From: Stratiformator vulcanicus
GTDB taxonomy: Bacteria; Planctomycetota; Planctomycetia; Planctomycetales; Planctomycetaceae
Reading direction: 5' to 3'
NCBI RefSeq assembly: GCF_007744515.1
Contig: NZ_CP036268.1
Coordinates: forward strand, 3,270,712 to 3,334,711
Length of the DNA stretch: 64,000 nucleotides
Below, one piece after another: positions 27,067-36,503 of this stretch. Below the pieces are notes generated by a model. That model ran no database searches and was not told where the DNA came from. It was given only the letters and a program-made list of their open reading frames with translations. Position 1 is the first letter of the stretch. Every line of letters starts with the position of its first letter. Made by a program: the position numbers and the translations under genes.

Positions 27067-27873
27067 ATGAAGACCGTTCTGCTTACTGGTGCGGCGGGAA
27101 TCGTCGGCACAGCGCTGCGACCGCTCCTTGCGGCCCGCTATCCGCGGGTTCTATTGAGCGATATCGCCCCGGTCGATGATTTGCGAGAAGGCGAAACATT
27201 CGAGCAAGGCGACATCGCCAACCTCGAGTTCGTGTCGCGAATCACGCAAGAAGTCGACGGCGTCGTGCATCTGGCCGGCATGGTCGGGCCGAGTTACACG
27301 TTTGACGAAGTCCTCGGGCCTAACATTGTCGGGACTTACAACATTTTCGAAGCGGCTCGACGAAATGGCGTTGTCCGCTTGGTTTATGCCAGCAGCCATC
27401 ACGCCGTCGGATTTTGCTCACGTGACGAGCCGGTCGACGAGATAACGCCGCCGCGTCCTGACAGTTGGTACGGCGTGAGCAAAGTCTTCGGCGAGTCGGT
27501 TGGCTCCTACTACGCCGATAAATACGGCCTCGAGGTGATGTCGATCCGCATCGGCTTCGTCGGCGAGGAGGTCGTTGACGAGCGTCGGCTGCACACGTGG
27601 AACAGCCCGCGCGATCTTTCAGATCTGATCTCCATCGGCTTGGAAGAGCCAATCGACGGACACGTGATCGTTTACGGTGTGAGTGAGTGCCCCGATTCAT
27701 TCTTCCGGAATGATATTGCGGAGAAACTCGGCTACCGACCGAAAGACAAAGCGGTCAACCACCTTACCGACCCGGCGATTCTCGAGGCGCGACCCGATGT
27801 GAGCTCGATCGCCGGGCGGGTGATCGGGGGTCCGTTCGCGGTCGACGACAACCCGCGGGAGACGGGGCGATGA
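27067..27873 (+). CDS. udh: NAD-dependent uronate dehydrogenase-like SDR
   Basis: 268 residues, an extended SDR with TGAAGIVG near the N-terminus for NAD, DIANLEFV, VVHLAGM, an active-site Ser-Tyr-Lys set (YASSHHAVG, Tyr135, Lys139 in YGVSK) and a short C-terminus. The pattern VVHLAGM...NIVGTYNIFEAARRNGVVRLVYASSHHAVG...RPDSWYGVSKVFGE matches bacterial uronate dehydrogenases, which oxidise glucuronate or galacturonate to aldarolactones. Its stop overlaps the next gene by 4 nt (ATGA). A uronic-acid substrate is likely but other sugars are possible. Confidence 0.78.
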   Translation: MKTVLLTGAAGIVGTALRPLLAARYPRVLLSDIAPVDDLREGETFEQGDIANLEFVSRITQEVDGVVHLAGMVGPSYTFDEVLGPNIVGTYNIFEAARRNGVVRLVYASSHHAVGFCSRDEPVDEITPPRPDSWYGVSKVFGESVGSYYADKYGLEVMSIRIGFVGEEVVDERRLHTWNSPRDLSDLISIGLEEPIDGHVIVYGVSECPDSFFRNDIAEKLGYRPKDKAVNHLTDPAILEARPDVSSIAGRVIGGPFAVDDNPRETGR

Positions 27874-28961
27874 AGATCGCAGCCATCGAGCCGATCGTGC
27901 TATCGATCCCATTTACCGCGGGTGGCTCGGGCGAAGGGATCATGCCGACGGTCTGGAACACCCTCGACATTGTGCTCGTGCGGGTCGAGTCGGACGACGG
28001 ACTGATCGGCTGGGGCGAGGCGTTCGGCTATTTCTGTGCAGACGCGACCGCAGCGATGATCCGACGGTCGGTCGCTCCGGTGCTGATCGGACGGGAGTTC
28101 GACTCGCCCGAACCGCTGGGCGAAGAACTGCAGCGCAAAATGGTTTTGCAGGGACGGTATGGGATATCGACATTCGCCATCTCAGGAGTCGACATCGCGC
28201 TGTGGGATTTGAAGGCCAAGGCGGAAGGCGTTTCACTCGCGGAACTCATCGGCGATCGGAACCGCGACTCTGTTCCGGCCTACGCGAGCCTCGTGCGGTA
28301 CGGCGATTCCGATCTCGTGGCAGAGTACACGGAGAAAGCAGCCTCGCAGGGCTATCCTGAGATTAAACTGCACGAGATCACGCTGCCGGAGATTCGTTGC
28401 AGTCATCAGGTCGTCGGCGGCGAGATACCGATTTCGGTCGACGTGAACTGCAATTGGTCGGTCGAATTCACTCAAGAAGTGCTGCCGGAACTCGTCGAAC
28501 TGAAGGCGAGCTGGCTGGAGGAGCCGGTGTTTCCGCCCGACGACTTTCGGACGCTGGCGTCATTGCGCGGCAATGACATGCCGATCGCCGCGGGTGAAAA
28601 CGCCTGCACCGCATTTCAGTTTGCCGAAATGATCCGACTCGGCGGATGCGATTTGATTCAGCCGAGTGTGACAAAGGTTGGCGGGATCTCGGAGTTCCTA
28701 AGAGTTCTGCATTTGAACCGCGAAGCCGGGCTGCGGCTGATGCCTCATTCCCCCTACTTCGGTCCGGGATACTTGGCGACACTCCAATTGGCAGCGATGA
28801 CGCCGAGCTTTGAACTCTTTGAATTTCTCTACATCGAGCCGGATGCGTGGCTGTTTCCGAACATGCCGTTGCCGGAGCAGGGGGAAGTGGCCATTCCCGA
28901 TGGGACCGGGTTGGGAATTGAGCCCGATGCCGATGTGATCGCACGATATCGCATCGCCTGA
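27870..28961 (+). CDS. Mandelate racemase/muconate lactonizing (enolase superfamily) enzyme
   Basis: 363 residues. The capping domain (1-120) is followed by a barrel with Lys166-x-His168 (IKLHE), metal ligands Asp191 (SVDVNC), Glu217 (WLEEPV) and Glu243 (AAGEN), plus Lys269 (PSVTKVGG) and His293 (MPHSPYFGPG). The superfamily abstracts a proton alpha to a carboxylate, giving dehydratases or cycloisomerases of sugar acids. Being coupled to udh by a 4-nt overlap, it likely acts on the aldarate or aldarolactone product. The KxH variant and substrate are not assigned here. Confidence 0.85.
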   Translation: MKIAAIEPIVLSIPFTAGGSGEGIMPTVWNTLDIVLVRVESDDGLIGWGEAFGYFCADATAAMIRRSVAPVLIGREFDSPEPLGEELQRKMVLQGRYGISTFAISGVDIALWDLKAKAEGVSLAELIGDRNRDSVPAYASLVRYGDSDLVAEYTEKAASQGYPEIKLHEITLPEIRCSHQVVGGEIPISVDVNCNWSVEFTQEVLPELVELKASWLEEPVFPPDDFRTLASLRGNDMPIAAGENACTAFQFAEMIRLGGCDLIQPSVTKVGGISEFLRVLHLNREAGLRLMPHSPYFGPGYLATLQLAAMTPSFELFEFLYIEPDAWLFPNMPLPEQGEVAIPDGTGLGIEPDADVIARYRIA

Positions 28962-29063
28962 AGACGCGCTTCGCGTTGGCCGTGAGCGAACGAGGGGTGA
29001 ATATTGCTCGTATTCGCGCTACAAATTCCCGCGGACGCAGCACACCGGCCCGGAGACATCACC

Positions 29064-29537
29064 ATGAAACAATTCGTCGGTTCGATTGCGATTCTTCGCC
29101 GGACGGGTGAGACAGGCGGGGATGAATTTCTCGGGCTGTGGTCGGACGGTCGAGCCTGCTACCACTTTCCCGAGGTCCACAAGCTCGATGACGAAAGTTT
29201 CCGCCAATCATTAATTCGTGAAATCGGCTGGATGACAGGGCTAGACGGTAAGCGGGACTTCATCGTCTCGGGCGCGCCGCGGGCTCATATCGAAGCGATC
29301 GAGGAAGGGAAGTCGCCGGACGAGAACGTCGTCCTTGTGGCGGAGTTCTACCTGGCAGAGTTCATGGGAAAGCGTTGGCAGTCGCATTTGGACGAAGCCG
29401 TTCGCGAGAATCGCGCTTCGTGGATCTCTAAAGATGACATCGAAGCCGGACACGCCCCGGATCGTCGTCCAATCTGCAGCCGCTTGCTGAGTTTGCTGAG
29501 GACGGCCGATATGTTGCGGCCGTGGCAGAGCGAATGA
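29064..29537 (+). CDS. Nudix-like protein with degenerate Nudix box
   Basis: 157 residues. The N-terminal strand (FVGSIAILRRTGETGGDEFLGLWSDG) and the segment PEVHKLDDESFRQSLIREIGWMTGL recall the Nudix fold and box (GxxxxxExxxxxxxREUxEExGU), but the second Glu pair is not intact, so pyrophosphohydrolase activity is doubtful. The remaining strands (VVLVAEFYLAEFMGKRW) fit the fold. The gene stands alone between the sugar-acid operon and the DUF1294 gene. The ATG at 29064 is chosen for the strand start; a TTG at 29004 would lengthen it. The true function is unknown. Confidence 0.55.
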   Translation: MKQFVGSIAILRRTGETGGDEFLGLWSDGRACYHFPEVHKLDDESFRQSLIREIGWMTGLDGKRDFIVSGAPRAHIEAIEEGKSPDENVVLVAEFYLAEFMGKRWQSHLDEAVRENRASWISKDDIEAGHAPDRRPICSRLLSLLRTADMLRPWQSE

Positions 29538-29653
29538 CCTCGGATTCCGTCTTCGCCACGTGATCCGCACGGTCGGTTCCTGCGTTGTGAGTGGTGTCGC
29601 GGACGCCGGAGCGGCATCATGCTCGGGCGTCTCATCCTCTCTCAACAATTTCC

Positions 29654-30175
29654 ATGAACGTGTTCCGACCTCTTGGTATTCGAGGCTGGCTCGCCGTCGC
29701 GGCCGGTTTCTTCATCACGTTATGCCTGCTCGCGCTGTGGGTCGACATCGGCTCGAGCGGAATCAATCTCTGGTGGACGACCCGCGGCTACTTCGCGCTG
29801 ACGGTGTTGATGTCCGCGATCGCATTCCCGCTGATTGGCTGGGATAAGATGTTGGCCAAGGGAGGCCGAAGACGCGTGCCAGAATCGACGCTGCACTTGG
29901 TCGAACTGCTCGGCGGCTGGCCGGGATCGTTGATCGGACAGCAGGTCTTTCGGCACAAGACGCTCAAGACCGGCTACCGTGTCGTGTTCGGGATGATTGC
30001 GGCCGTCCACGTGGCAATCGTGCTGTTTATCTTTTGGAATTGGATCTGGCACGGCGAGGAATCCGTCGCGAACACTTCCGCGGCAGCAGTGTCCGGTCGG
30101 TCATCGATCGTATTGACGCTAGAGGACCAGAGCGATGAACAATTCACAACTCCGCAAGATCGGCGTTCCGGATGA
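29654..30175 (+). CDS. DUF1294 membrane protein
   Basis: 173 residues. Three or four membrane segments (GWLAVAAGFFITLCLLALWV, GYFALTVLMSAIAFPLIG, and a last near VVFGMIAAVHVAIVLFIFWNWIW) surround the DUF1294 signature: GWDKMLAKGGRRRVPESTLHLVELLGGWPGSLIGQQVFRHKTLKTGYR. The family has no known activity and is often fused to cold-shock domains; none is present here. The last 41 nt of the gene overlap the rtcB start region in another frame. Confidence is high for the family. Confidence 0.85.
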   Translation: MNVFRPLGIRGWLAVAAGFFITLCLLALWVDIGSSGINLWWTTRGYFALTVLMSAIAFPLIGWDKMLAKGGRRRVPESTLHLVELLGGWPGSLIGQQVFRHKTLKTGYRVVFGMIAAVHVAIVLFIFWNWIWHGEESVANTSAAAVSGRSSIVLTLEDQSDEQFTTPQDRRSG

Positions 30176-31529
30176 GTGCCTGACGCCGGCGATGGAGGCG
30201 ATTCAAAAGCTCGCCGCGGCGGGAGAGCTGCGCGGCCGGAACATGAAAAAGGACTTCGGTTGGGTGCTGGCCGAGCCGGAGCGATTCGTTGAGGACGAGC
30301 ATCTCGGCGGCTTCGCTCGCGCTGTGATCGAGGAGCGGGAGTTCCAGCCGGCCGAGCCGATTGATTACCGCACCTGGGGTAGCGACATTGACGATCAGGC
30401 GCATAGTCAAATGCGCGACGCCTGCCGGATTCCGTTGGCCACCAACGCGGCGCTCATGCCCGATGCGCACGTCGGTTATGGACTGCCGATCGGAGGCGTC
30501 CTTGCAACCGAGGGAACTGTGATCCCTTACGCGGTGGGTGTCGACATCGCCTGCCGGATGAAGCTATCGGTCTTCGATGTACCCACCACGGCCTTCAGTG
30601 AGCGATTCGATGACTTGAAGCGGTCGCTCGAGAAAGGCACGCGGTTCGGCGTCGGCTCGAGCTACGGCCGGTCGGGGCGGCAGGATCATGACGTGATGGA
30701 CCGCGACTGGTCGATCACGCGGATTACCCGCGAGAACCGCGACAAGGCTTGGAACCAACTCGGAACGTCGGGCTCGGGCAACCACTTCGTCGAGTACGGC
30801 GAACTGACGCTCTCGGAGCGTGACGACGAACTTGGCCTCGATAAAGGAACTTACCTCGCGCTACTGAGCCACAGTGGCAGCCGTGGCGCGGGCGCATCGG
30901 TTTGCTCGACTTACAGCGGGATCGCTCGAAATTATCTGCCGAAGCGGTACGAGCATCTCGGCCGGCTCGCATGGCTCGACCTCGACAGCGAAGCCGGTCA
31001 GGAGTACTGGGCGGCGATGAACTTGATGGGCGATTACGCCGCGGCAAATCACGATGTCATTCACCGGCGAGTGTCGAAGCTCCTCGGTGCGGAGATCGTC
31101 GCCGGAGTCGAAAACCACCACAACTTTGCGTGGAAGGAGCGGCACGGCGACCGCGAGCTGATCGTCCATCGCAAAGGGGCCACGCCCGCGGGCGAAGGCG
31201 TGCTGGGTGTGATCCCCGGATCGATGGCTGATCCGGCCTATGTCGTGCGAGGTCGCGGGGAGCCGGAGAGCTTACTCTCGGCGTCTCACGGCGCGGGGCG
31301 GCGGATGTCTCGCAAGAAAGCGAAAGACACCTACAACCTGAAAGCGGTCAGAGGTGACCTCGCCGCGAAGGGAATCACAATCCTCTCCGCCGGAGCCGAC
31401 GAAGTGCCGGGCGTCTACAAGAACATCGGCGACGTGATGCGAGAGCAGGAGGACCTCGTCGAGATTGTTGCCAGGTTCAATCCGAAGGTTGTGAAGATGT
31501 GCGGCGACGGTAGCAAGGCGGAAGATTAA
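30135..31529 (+). CDS. rtcB: RtcB RNA-splicing ligase
   Basis: 464 residues of the RtcB family, which joins RNA 2',3'-cyclic phosphate or 3'-phosphate ends to 5'-OH ends using GTP and Mn2+. Motifs: PDAHVGYGLPIGGV, VGVDIACRM (Asp137 and Cys140 are metal ligands; the usual VDIGCGM is altered at two glycines), GSGNHFVE (213-218), LLSHSGSRG, GVENHHNFAW, VHRKGA (345-349), and SASHGAGRRMSR with His385 in the guanylylation region. It starts 41 nt before the DUF1294 stop with an AGAGGA site. A terminator follows. No rtcA or rtcR is present nearby. Confidence 0.92.
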   Translation: MNNSQLRKIGVPDECLTPAMEAIQKLAAAGELRGRNMKKDFGWVLAEPERFVEDEHLGGFARAVIEEREFQPAEPIDYRTWGSDIDDQAHSQMRDACRIPLATNAALMPDAHVGYGLPIGGVLATEGTVIPYAVGVDIACRMKLSVFDVPTTAFSERFDDLKRSLEKGTRFGVGSSYGRSGRQDHDVMDRDWSITRITRENRDKAWNQLGTSGSGNHFVEYGELTLSERDDELGLDKGTYLALLSHSGSRGAGASVCSTYSGIARNYLPKRYEHLGRLAWLDLDSEAGQEYWAAMNLMGDYAAANHDVIHRRVSKLLGAEIVAGVENHHNFAWKERHGDRELIVHRKGATPAGEGVLGVIPGSMADPAYVVRGRGEPESLLSASHGAGRRMSRKKAKDTYNLKAVRGDLAAKGITILSAGADEVPGVYKNIGDVMREQEDLVEIVARFNPKVVKMCGDGSKAED

Positions 31530-31576
31530 CCGCCGCGTCACTTCGACAAGTCCGGCGCAAGTAGCCGAGCAAGGGG

Positions 31577-31613
31577 AAACTCTCGTAGACTTTTCTATCG
31601 GAGTTTTCTTTTT
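31577..31613 (+). terminator. Intrinsic terminator after rtcB
   Basis: AAACTC...TAGA (31577-31589) and TCTA...GAGTTT (31594-31606) pair as an imperfect stem with a short CTTT loop, followed by TCTTTTT (31607-31613). It sits 48 nt after rtcB and 26 nt before the hybrid kinase, consistent with termination. Confidence 0.55.
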
Positions 31614-31638
31614 CGCCACGCCGACCAAGTCATGCTCG

Positions 31639-34600
31639 ATGGGAAAGGTTCAAAATAGGAAATCGTCGCAAGACGAAACGCGATTGGCCTTAATCGCTGC
31701 ATTGGCCGAGAGCCATCCCGGACCGACGCTAGTGATCAATTTGGCCGGCGAAATCGTGTGCGCGAATCAGGCCGCGATTCAGTTGCTCGCGCTGGACGAC
31801 GAGCGAGACCGGCCGACGACACTTGCCGAGTCGGTCGGCATGGACGATCCCGATCGTTTTGCGGGCGAATTGCGGAGGGCCGGCCGATCACCCGGACCGA
31901 TCCGCTTTTCGACGCGCATCAAGAACGCAACCGGCGTCGAGCGATCGCTTGAAGCGGGCGTCAGTCCGATCCCGCGACTGCCGGGAGAGCCCGAGGAGAC
32001 GACGCCACTATTCTATTGCACGTTTGCCGATATTTCCCGTCACGTTGCGGCTGAGTCCGCTCTTAAGGAGAGCGAACTTCGATACCGCTCACTCGTCGAA
32101 GAGTTACCTCTGAACGTGTTCTTTAAGGACACCGCCGGGCGATTCATTTTCGCGAACAAGCGCTGCTGCAAGCTGATGCACCTCCCGCTGGAGAGTCTGA
32201 TCGGGAAGTCGGACCACGACCTGTTTCCCCAGAATCTTTCCGACAAATACCGCGAGGATGATCAACGGGTTATCGACACCGGCGAGACGCTCGAAGTGGT
32301 GGAAGAATATCACGAGCCCGGTGCGGATCGCCTGTATGTTCAGTCATTAAAGGCGCCGCTGAAGAACACGCAGGGCAGGGTCGTCGGTATTCAGGGCATG
32401 TTCTGGGACGTGACCGACCGGGTTCGGGCCGACCGGGCCGTGCGAGCGGCAGAAACACGCCACCGGGCCATTCTGAATGCGGCCCTCGACTGCATTATCA
32501 CGATCGACTCTGACGGCCGAATCGTGGAGTTCAACCCGGCTGCCGAAAAGACGTTCGGGTATGCCGTTGAAGAGGCGATCGAGTGCGACGTCGCCGAACT
32601 GCTGATCCCGCCGCGTTTTCGCGATCGCCACCGCAAGAACATGGAGGCGCTCTCTGAACAGGACGAGACGCTGCTGGCCGGGAAGCGGGTCGAACTGACG
32701 ATGCACCGCCGGAGCGGGCGGTCCTTCATCGCTGAAATGACGATGCAGCCGATCCCTCTGCGGACCGGGACACTGTTCACACTGTTTATTCGAGACATCA
32801 CGCGCCGCAGAAAAGCACAGGAGGCATTAAAGCAGAGCAACGCCCGATTCCGCCGGCTCGTCGATTCCGACATCATCGGTCTGACGATCGTGCATCTGGA
32901 CGGTCGGATCCTCGAGGCCAACCGAGTGTTCCTCGAGCTGACCGGCTATTCGCGCAAAGACCTCGAAGCGGGTCGGCTCCGGTGGGACATGCTGACGCCG
33001 GACGCGTTTCAGCAGGCCGACGCGGAAGCGATGGAACTCATTATGCAGGGCGGCCAGAGTAAGCCCCGCGAGAAGGAGTATCTCCACAAAGACGGCTCAC
33101 GGGTTCCGATTCTGACCGGAGAAACGCTGCTCGATGCCCGCAAGCAAACCTGTTTATGTTTCGTCGTCGACATTGCCCGACAGAAAGAAACGGAGGCAGA
33201 GCTCCAGGCGGCAAAGCAAGCGGCCGATCAGGCCAACGAGGCGAAAAGCGCATTTCTGGCCAACATGAGCCACGAAATTCGCACACCAATGAACGCCATC
33301 ATCGGAGCCTCCGACCTGCTCGCACGGACCGGTTTAAGCGAGGTGCAGGCCGATTTCCTCGGCATTGTCTCTCAGTCGTCGGAGTCACTACTGACGCTGA
33401 TCAATAGTCTGCTCGACTTCTCAAAAATCGAAGCGGGGCGACTCGAGGTTCACCCGTCACCTTTTGACATTCGTGACCTGGTCACGGGGACGATGCGGTC
33501 ATTGTCGGGACCGGCTCACACGAAGGGTATTGAGTTAGTCCCGCACATCGATCGCCGCGTCCCTACCTCTTTGGTCACTGATCCTGATCGCCTGCGACAG
33601 ATTCTGCTGAACCTCGTCGGCAACGCGATCAAGTTCACGGAGCGTGGACGAGTCACCGTTCGGATTGAGCCACTCCGCAGAAAGGCCGGTGATGACGACC
33701 GTCTCCGAATTTCGGTCAGCGACACGGGCATCGGGATGAGTGTTGAAGAGATCGAACGCGTATTCGAACCGTTCGAACAGGCGGACAACTCGCTCACGCG
33801 ACGCCACGGCGGAACCGGGCTCGGTCTGGCGATTTCGGCCCGGCTCGCCGACCTGCTGGGTGGACCGCTGCAATGCGAAAGCCAAGTCGGCTCCGGCTCG
33901 ACGTTCTACTTTGAGATTGATGGCCGAGCGGCGGCTGAAGAGTCCGACGACGGTGTCTTGAAAGCTTCTCCACCGAAACAGATCGCGATTGAATCTGAGA
34001 CAGCCGATGTCCGTGCCGCGCTTGTCGAATTGGTCACCTCTTGGGACGTCGACGTTGGCCCTAAAGATGAAGCTGAGTTGCAAATCGTTGACTTCGGATG
34101 TGGAGCGAGCCGGCGTGACTTCGATACCGAGTCAATCGGCGAGTCGGACCTCCCGACGATCGCGCTGCTCGACACCCTTCATCCTGCTTTGACCTCGCCG
34201 ACTCTCGGTTCGTCCGGGGCGACGGTTTTGATCAAGCCGCCGGCCGCCTCGGAACTACGAGACGTCATTCGTTCATCCCTATTCGGCCAGCAGAATGATT
34301 CGGGAACTTACGCCGTTCCGAACGACAATACGGTCGAAGAAGCGAGTCTCAGCGGGGTGCGGGTCTTGTTGGTCGAGGACAGCGTCTACAACCGGCGGCT
34401 GATGAGTGCCGTTCTTCAGACTCGGGGAGCCACGCTTTCGGTCGCTGAGAACGGCCGGCAAGCAGTTGAAAAGAGCCAGGAAAAAGATTTCGACGTCATC
34501 CTGATGGACGTGCAAATGCCCGAAATGGACGGCCTGCAGGCCACCCGGCAAATCCGCGAATTTGAAGCGGCGACCGATCGTCACGTACCGATCGTCGCGA

Positions 34601-35196
34601 TGACCGCCCAAGCGATGCAGGGCGATCGCCGTCGCTGTCTCGAAGCCGGGATGGACGCGTACCTTTCCAAGCCGGTACGAGTCGACGAGGTACTTCATGT
34701 CTTGGAAAGACTCAACAAGCCGATCGTTGCCGGAGAATCAGCCAAAGCAGAACGGCCTGATGCGGCGTCACGCAAGCCGACAAACGACGCTCAGCCGAAA
34801 TTGAATACGGATACGGTTGATTCCGAGACGCTGCGATTAGAGATTCTCAGCGCCGTCGGCGGAAACGACGATTTGGCCGACGAGGTCATCGAAGCGTTCT
34901 TGACCGAGGCTGACGAATTGATTTCAACGATCCGTGACGCTGAACGAAAAGGCGATGTGAAACGTCTCGGTCGAGCCGTCCACGCGCTCCGCGGGGCGGC
35001 TGTATCGTTCGGAACAACGAAATGCCAGCAAAAAGCGGAACAAATCGAGTCAAATCTGAGAAGAAATCAGCCCATGCCCGATTCGGGAGAAATTGAAGAA
35101 CTCGTTCAGGCGACGCTCGATTTGCGCGACAAGCTTCGGCACAGTGTTAGGGCATTGGGGGCTGACAAACCGCGTAGCGACGGGCAGTCTTCATAA
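31639..35196 (+). CDS. Multi-PAS hybrid sensor histidine kinase with receiver and HPt
   Basis: 1185 residues, apparently cytoplasmic. Four PAS-like domains (about 20-135, 145-265, 272-395, 402-515) precede a coiled linker, a HisKA domain with His545 in ANMSHEIRTPMNAI, and HATPase_c (about 650-760) with SDTGIGM and GGTGLGLAIS. Next come a degenerate receiver-like segment (about 780-885) lacking the acceptor Asp, a true receiver (906-1025) with Asp957 in VILMDVQMP and Lys1011, and an HPt domain with His1115 in AVHALRGAA. The layout predicts a phosphorelay (His-Asp-His) whose output would go to a receiver in another protein; the gene 135 nt downstream encodes one. The signal is unknown, and no transmembrane segment is evident. 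Confidence 0.88.
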   Translation: MGKVQNRKSSQDETRLALIAALAESHPGPTLVINLAGEIVCANQAAIQLLALDDERDRPTTLAESVGMDDPDRFAGELRRAGRSPGPIRFSTRIKNATGVERSLEAGVSPIPRLPGEPEETTPLFYCTFADISRHVAAESALKESELRYRSLVEELPLNVFFKDTAGRFIFANKRCCKLMHLPLESLIGKSDHDLFPQNLSDKYREDDQRVIDTGETLEVVEEYHEPGADRLYVQSLKAPLKNTQGRVVGIQGMFWDVTDRVRADRAVRAAETRHRAILNAALDCIITIDSDGRIVEFNPAAEKTFGYAVEEAIECDVAELLIPPRFRDRHRKNMEALSEQDETLLAGKRVELTMHRRSGRSFIAEMTMQPIPLRTGTLFTLFIRDITRRRKAQEALKQSNARFRRLVDSDIIGLTIVHLDGRILEANRVFLELTGYSRKDLEAGRLRWDMLTPDAFQQADAEAMELIMQGGQSKPREKEYLHKDGSRVPILTGETLLDARKQTCLCFVVDIARQKETEAELQAAKQAADQANEAKSAFLANMSHEIRTPMNAIIGASDLLARTGLSEVQADFLGIVSQSSESLLTLINSLLDFSKIEAGRLEVHPSPFDIRDLVTGTMRSLSGPAHTKGIELVPHIDRRVPTSLVTDPDRLRQILLNLVGNAIKFTERGRVTVRIEPLRRKAGDDDRLRISVSDTGIGMSVEEIERVFEPFEQADNSLTRRHGGTGLGLAISARLADLLGGPLQCESQVGSGSTFYFEIDGRAAAEESDDGVLKASPPKQIAIESETADVRAALVELVTSWDVDVGPKDEAELQIVDFGCGASRRDFDTESIGESDLPTIALLDTLHPALTSPTLGSSGATVLIKPPAASELRDVIRSSLFGQQNDSGTYAVPNDNTVEEASLSGVRVLLVEDSVYNRRLMSAVLQTRGATLSVAENGRQAVEKSQEKDFDVILMDVQMPEMDGLQATRQIREFEAATDRHVPIVAMTAQAMQGDRRRCLEAGMDAYLSKPVRVDEVLHVLERLNKPIVAGESAKAERPDAASRKPTNDAQPKLNTDTVDSETLRLEILSAVGGNDDLADEVIEAFLTEADELISTIRDAERKGDVKRLGRAVHALRGAAVSFGTTKCQQKAEQIESNLRRNQPMPDSGEIEELVQATLDLRDKLRHSVRALGADKPRSDGQSS

Positions 35197-35331
35197 ACGT
35201 TTTTGCGGATGACGTGCCTCTGATGGGACGATTGAAGAACTCGAACAGCCAATTCGTACCCACTGAATTTGTTCGCACTGTCGTAATGACTCGAGAGCAC
35301 TCGGACACAACGTCAAAGGATAAGTGACACA

Positions 35332-36264
35332 ATGCCGACGATCCTCGTCGTGGATGATTCCGCCGCCGATCGCCGACTCGCCGGAGGCTTGCTCTCCCGT
35401 GACGGATGGGAGGTCGAGTACGCTTCCGATGGTCAGGAGACACTCGACTTCCTCAACCAGCGTGCGCTCGACTTTTCGAGTGACCGCATGGTCGACGCGA
35501 TCCTGACTGATTTGCAAATGCCGCGTATTGACGGCCTGCAACTGGTCGAAGAGGTTAGCACACGCTATCCGCTGATTCCGATCGTCCTGATGACATCACA
35601 GGGCAGCGAAGAGATTGCCGTTCGCGCGTTGCAGGCCGGCGCGGCCAGTTATGTGCCGAAGCGGAATCTCGCGCAGCGATTGCGTTCGACGGCCCGGCAG
35701 GTCCTTTCGGCAGCCGCTGAAGATCGAGATCACTCCCGCCTGAGCGATCGCCTTATTCGCCAAGACCTGGTCTATGAGTTGGAAAGTGACCTCGGTCTTG
35801 TGGCTGCTGCGGTGAGATCGGTTCGCTCACTCTTTGCCAGGTCGCCGTTTATTGAAGACAAGACAAAGCTGCGGTTGAGCGTTGCGTTTGAAGAGGCCCT
35901 GCTCAATGCCATGTATCACGGGAACCTCGAGGTCGACTCAAAGCTTAAAGAGTCCGATCATCAGGCGTTTCACGATCTCGCCCGGCAGCGCTGCAATGAG
36001 ACTCCGTTCTGCGAGCGTCACGTGCGGGTCGAAATCAAACTCTCGTCTTCCCAAGCGGTCATCACGATCGAGGACCAAGGACCCGGCTTCGAATTGGGCG
36101 ACCTGCCCGATCCGTCTGCCCCGGAAAACCTCGCCCGGGCCAGCGGGCGCGGGCTATTGCTGATCAAGACCTTCATGGACGATGTCGCTCACAACGACTT
36201 GGGCAACCGAATCACGATGGTCAAAAACCTCACCGACGAAGCCGAACCCGCGCTAGCGATTTAG
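35332..36264 (+). CDS. Response regulator with RsbW-like ATPase domain
   Basis: 310 residues. The N-terminal receiver (1-120) has the acidic pair at VVDDS, Asp60 in ILTDLQMP and Lys110 in YVPK. The C-terminal half (about 150-300) is an anti-sigma/serine-kinase HATPase_c_2 domain: N box EEALLNAMYHGN (Asn192), ITIEDQGPGFELGDLPD and ASGRGLLLIKTFMD. That is the fold of RsbW/SpoIIAB. Fused receiver-ATPase proteins act in partner-switching control. The upstream hybrid kinase with HPt is the likely phosphodonor. No STAS antagonist or sigma factor is seen in this window. The ATG at 35332 is clear. Confidence 0.85.
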   Translation: MPTILVVDDSAADRRLAGGLLSRDGWEVEYASDGQETLDFLNQRALDFSSDRMVDAILTDLQMPRIDGLQLVEEVSTRYPLIPIVLMTSQGSEEIAVRALQAGAASYVPKRNLAQRLRSTARQVLSAAAEDRDHSRLSDRLIRQDLVYELESDLGLVAAAVRSVRSLFARSPFIEDKTKLRLSVAFEEALLNAMYHGNLEVDSKLKESDHQAFHDLARQRCNETPFCERHVRVEIKLSSSQAVITIEDQGPGFELGDLPDPSAPENLARASGRGLLLIKTFMDDVAHNDLGNRITMVKNLTDEAEPALAI

Positions 36265-36503
36265 CATCCCCAAAGACCGCCCGAATCGAGATGCCAAACA
36301 GCGCGACGCGCCAGCGAGGCCGTGCTGTCAACAGATCAAATTCGCGGGATTTCTCTCGTTTCGCACCTTCTCGCGGCTGCGTGCAATGCAAATGATTTTG
36401 TCCCGGCTGGGCCGGCGCTGCGTAATCGCTCAGGCTTGATTACCTCGATGGCGTACCGGGCGATCAACTCACGTTGCTCCCAACCGCTCGATCCCCACGG
36501 CCT

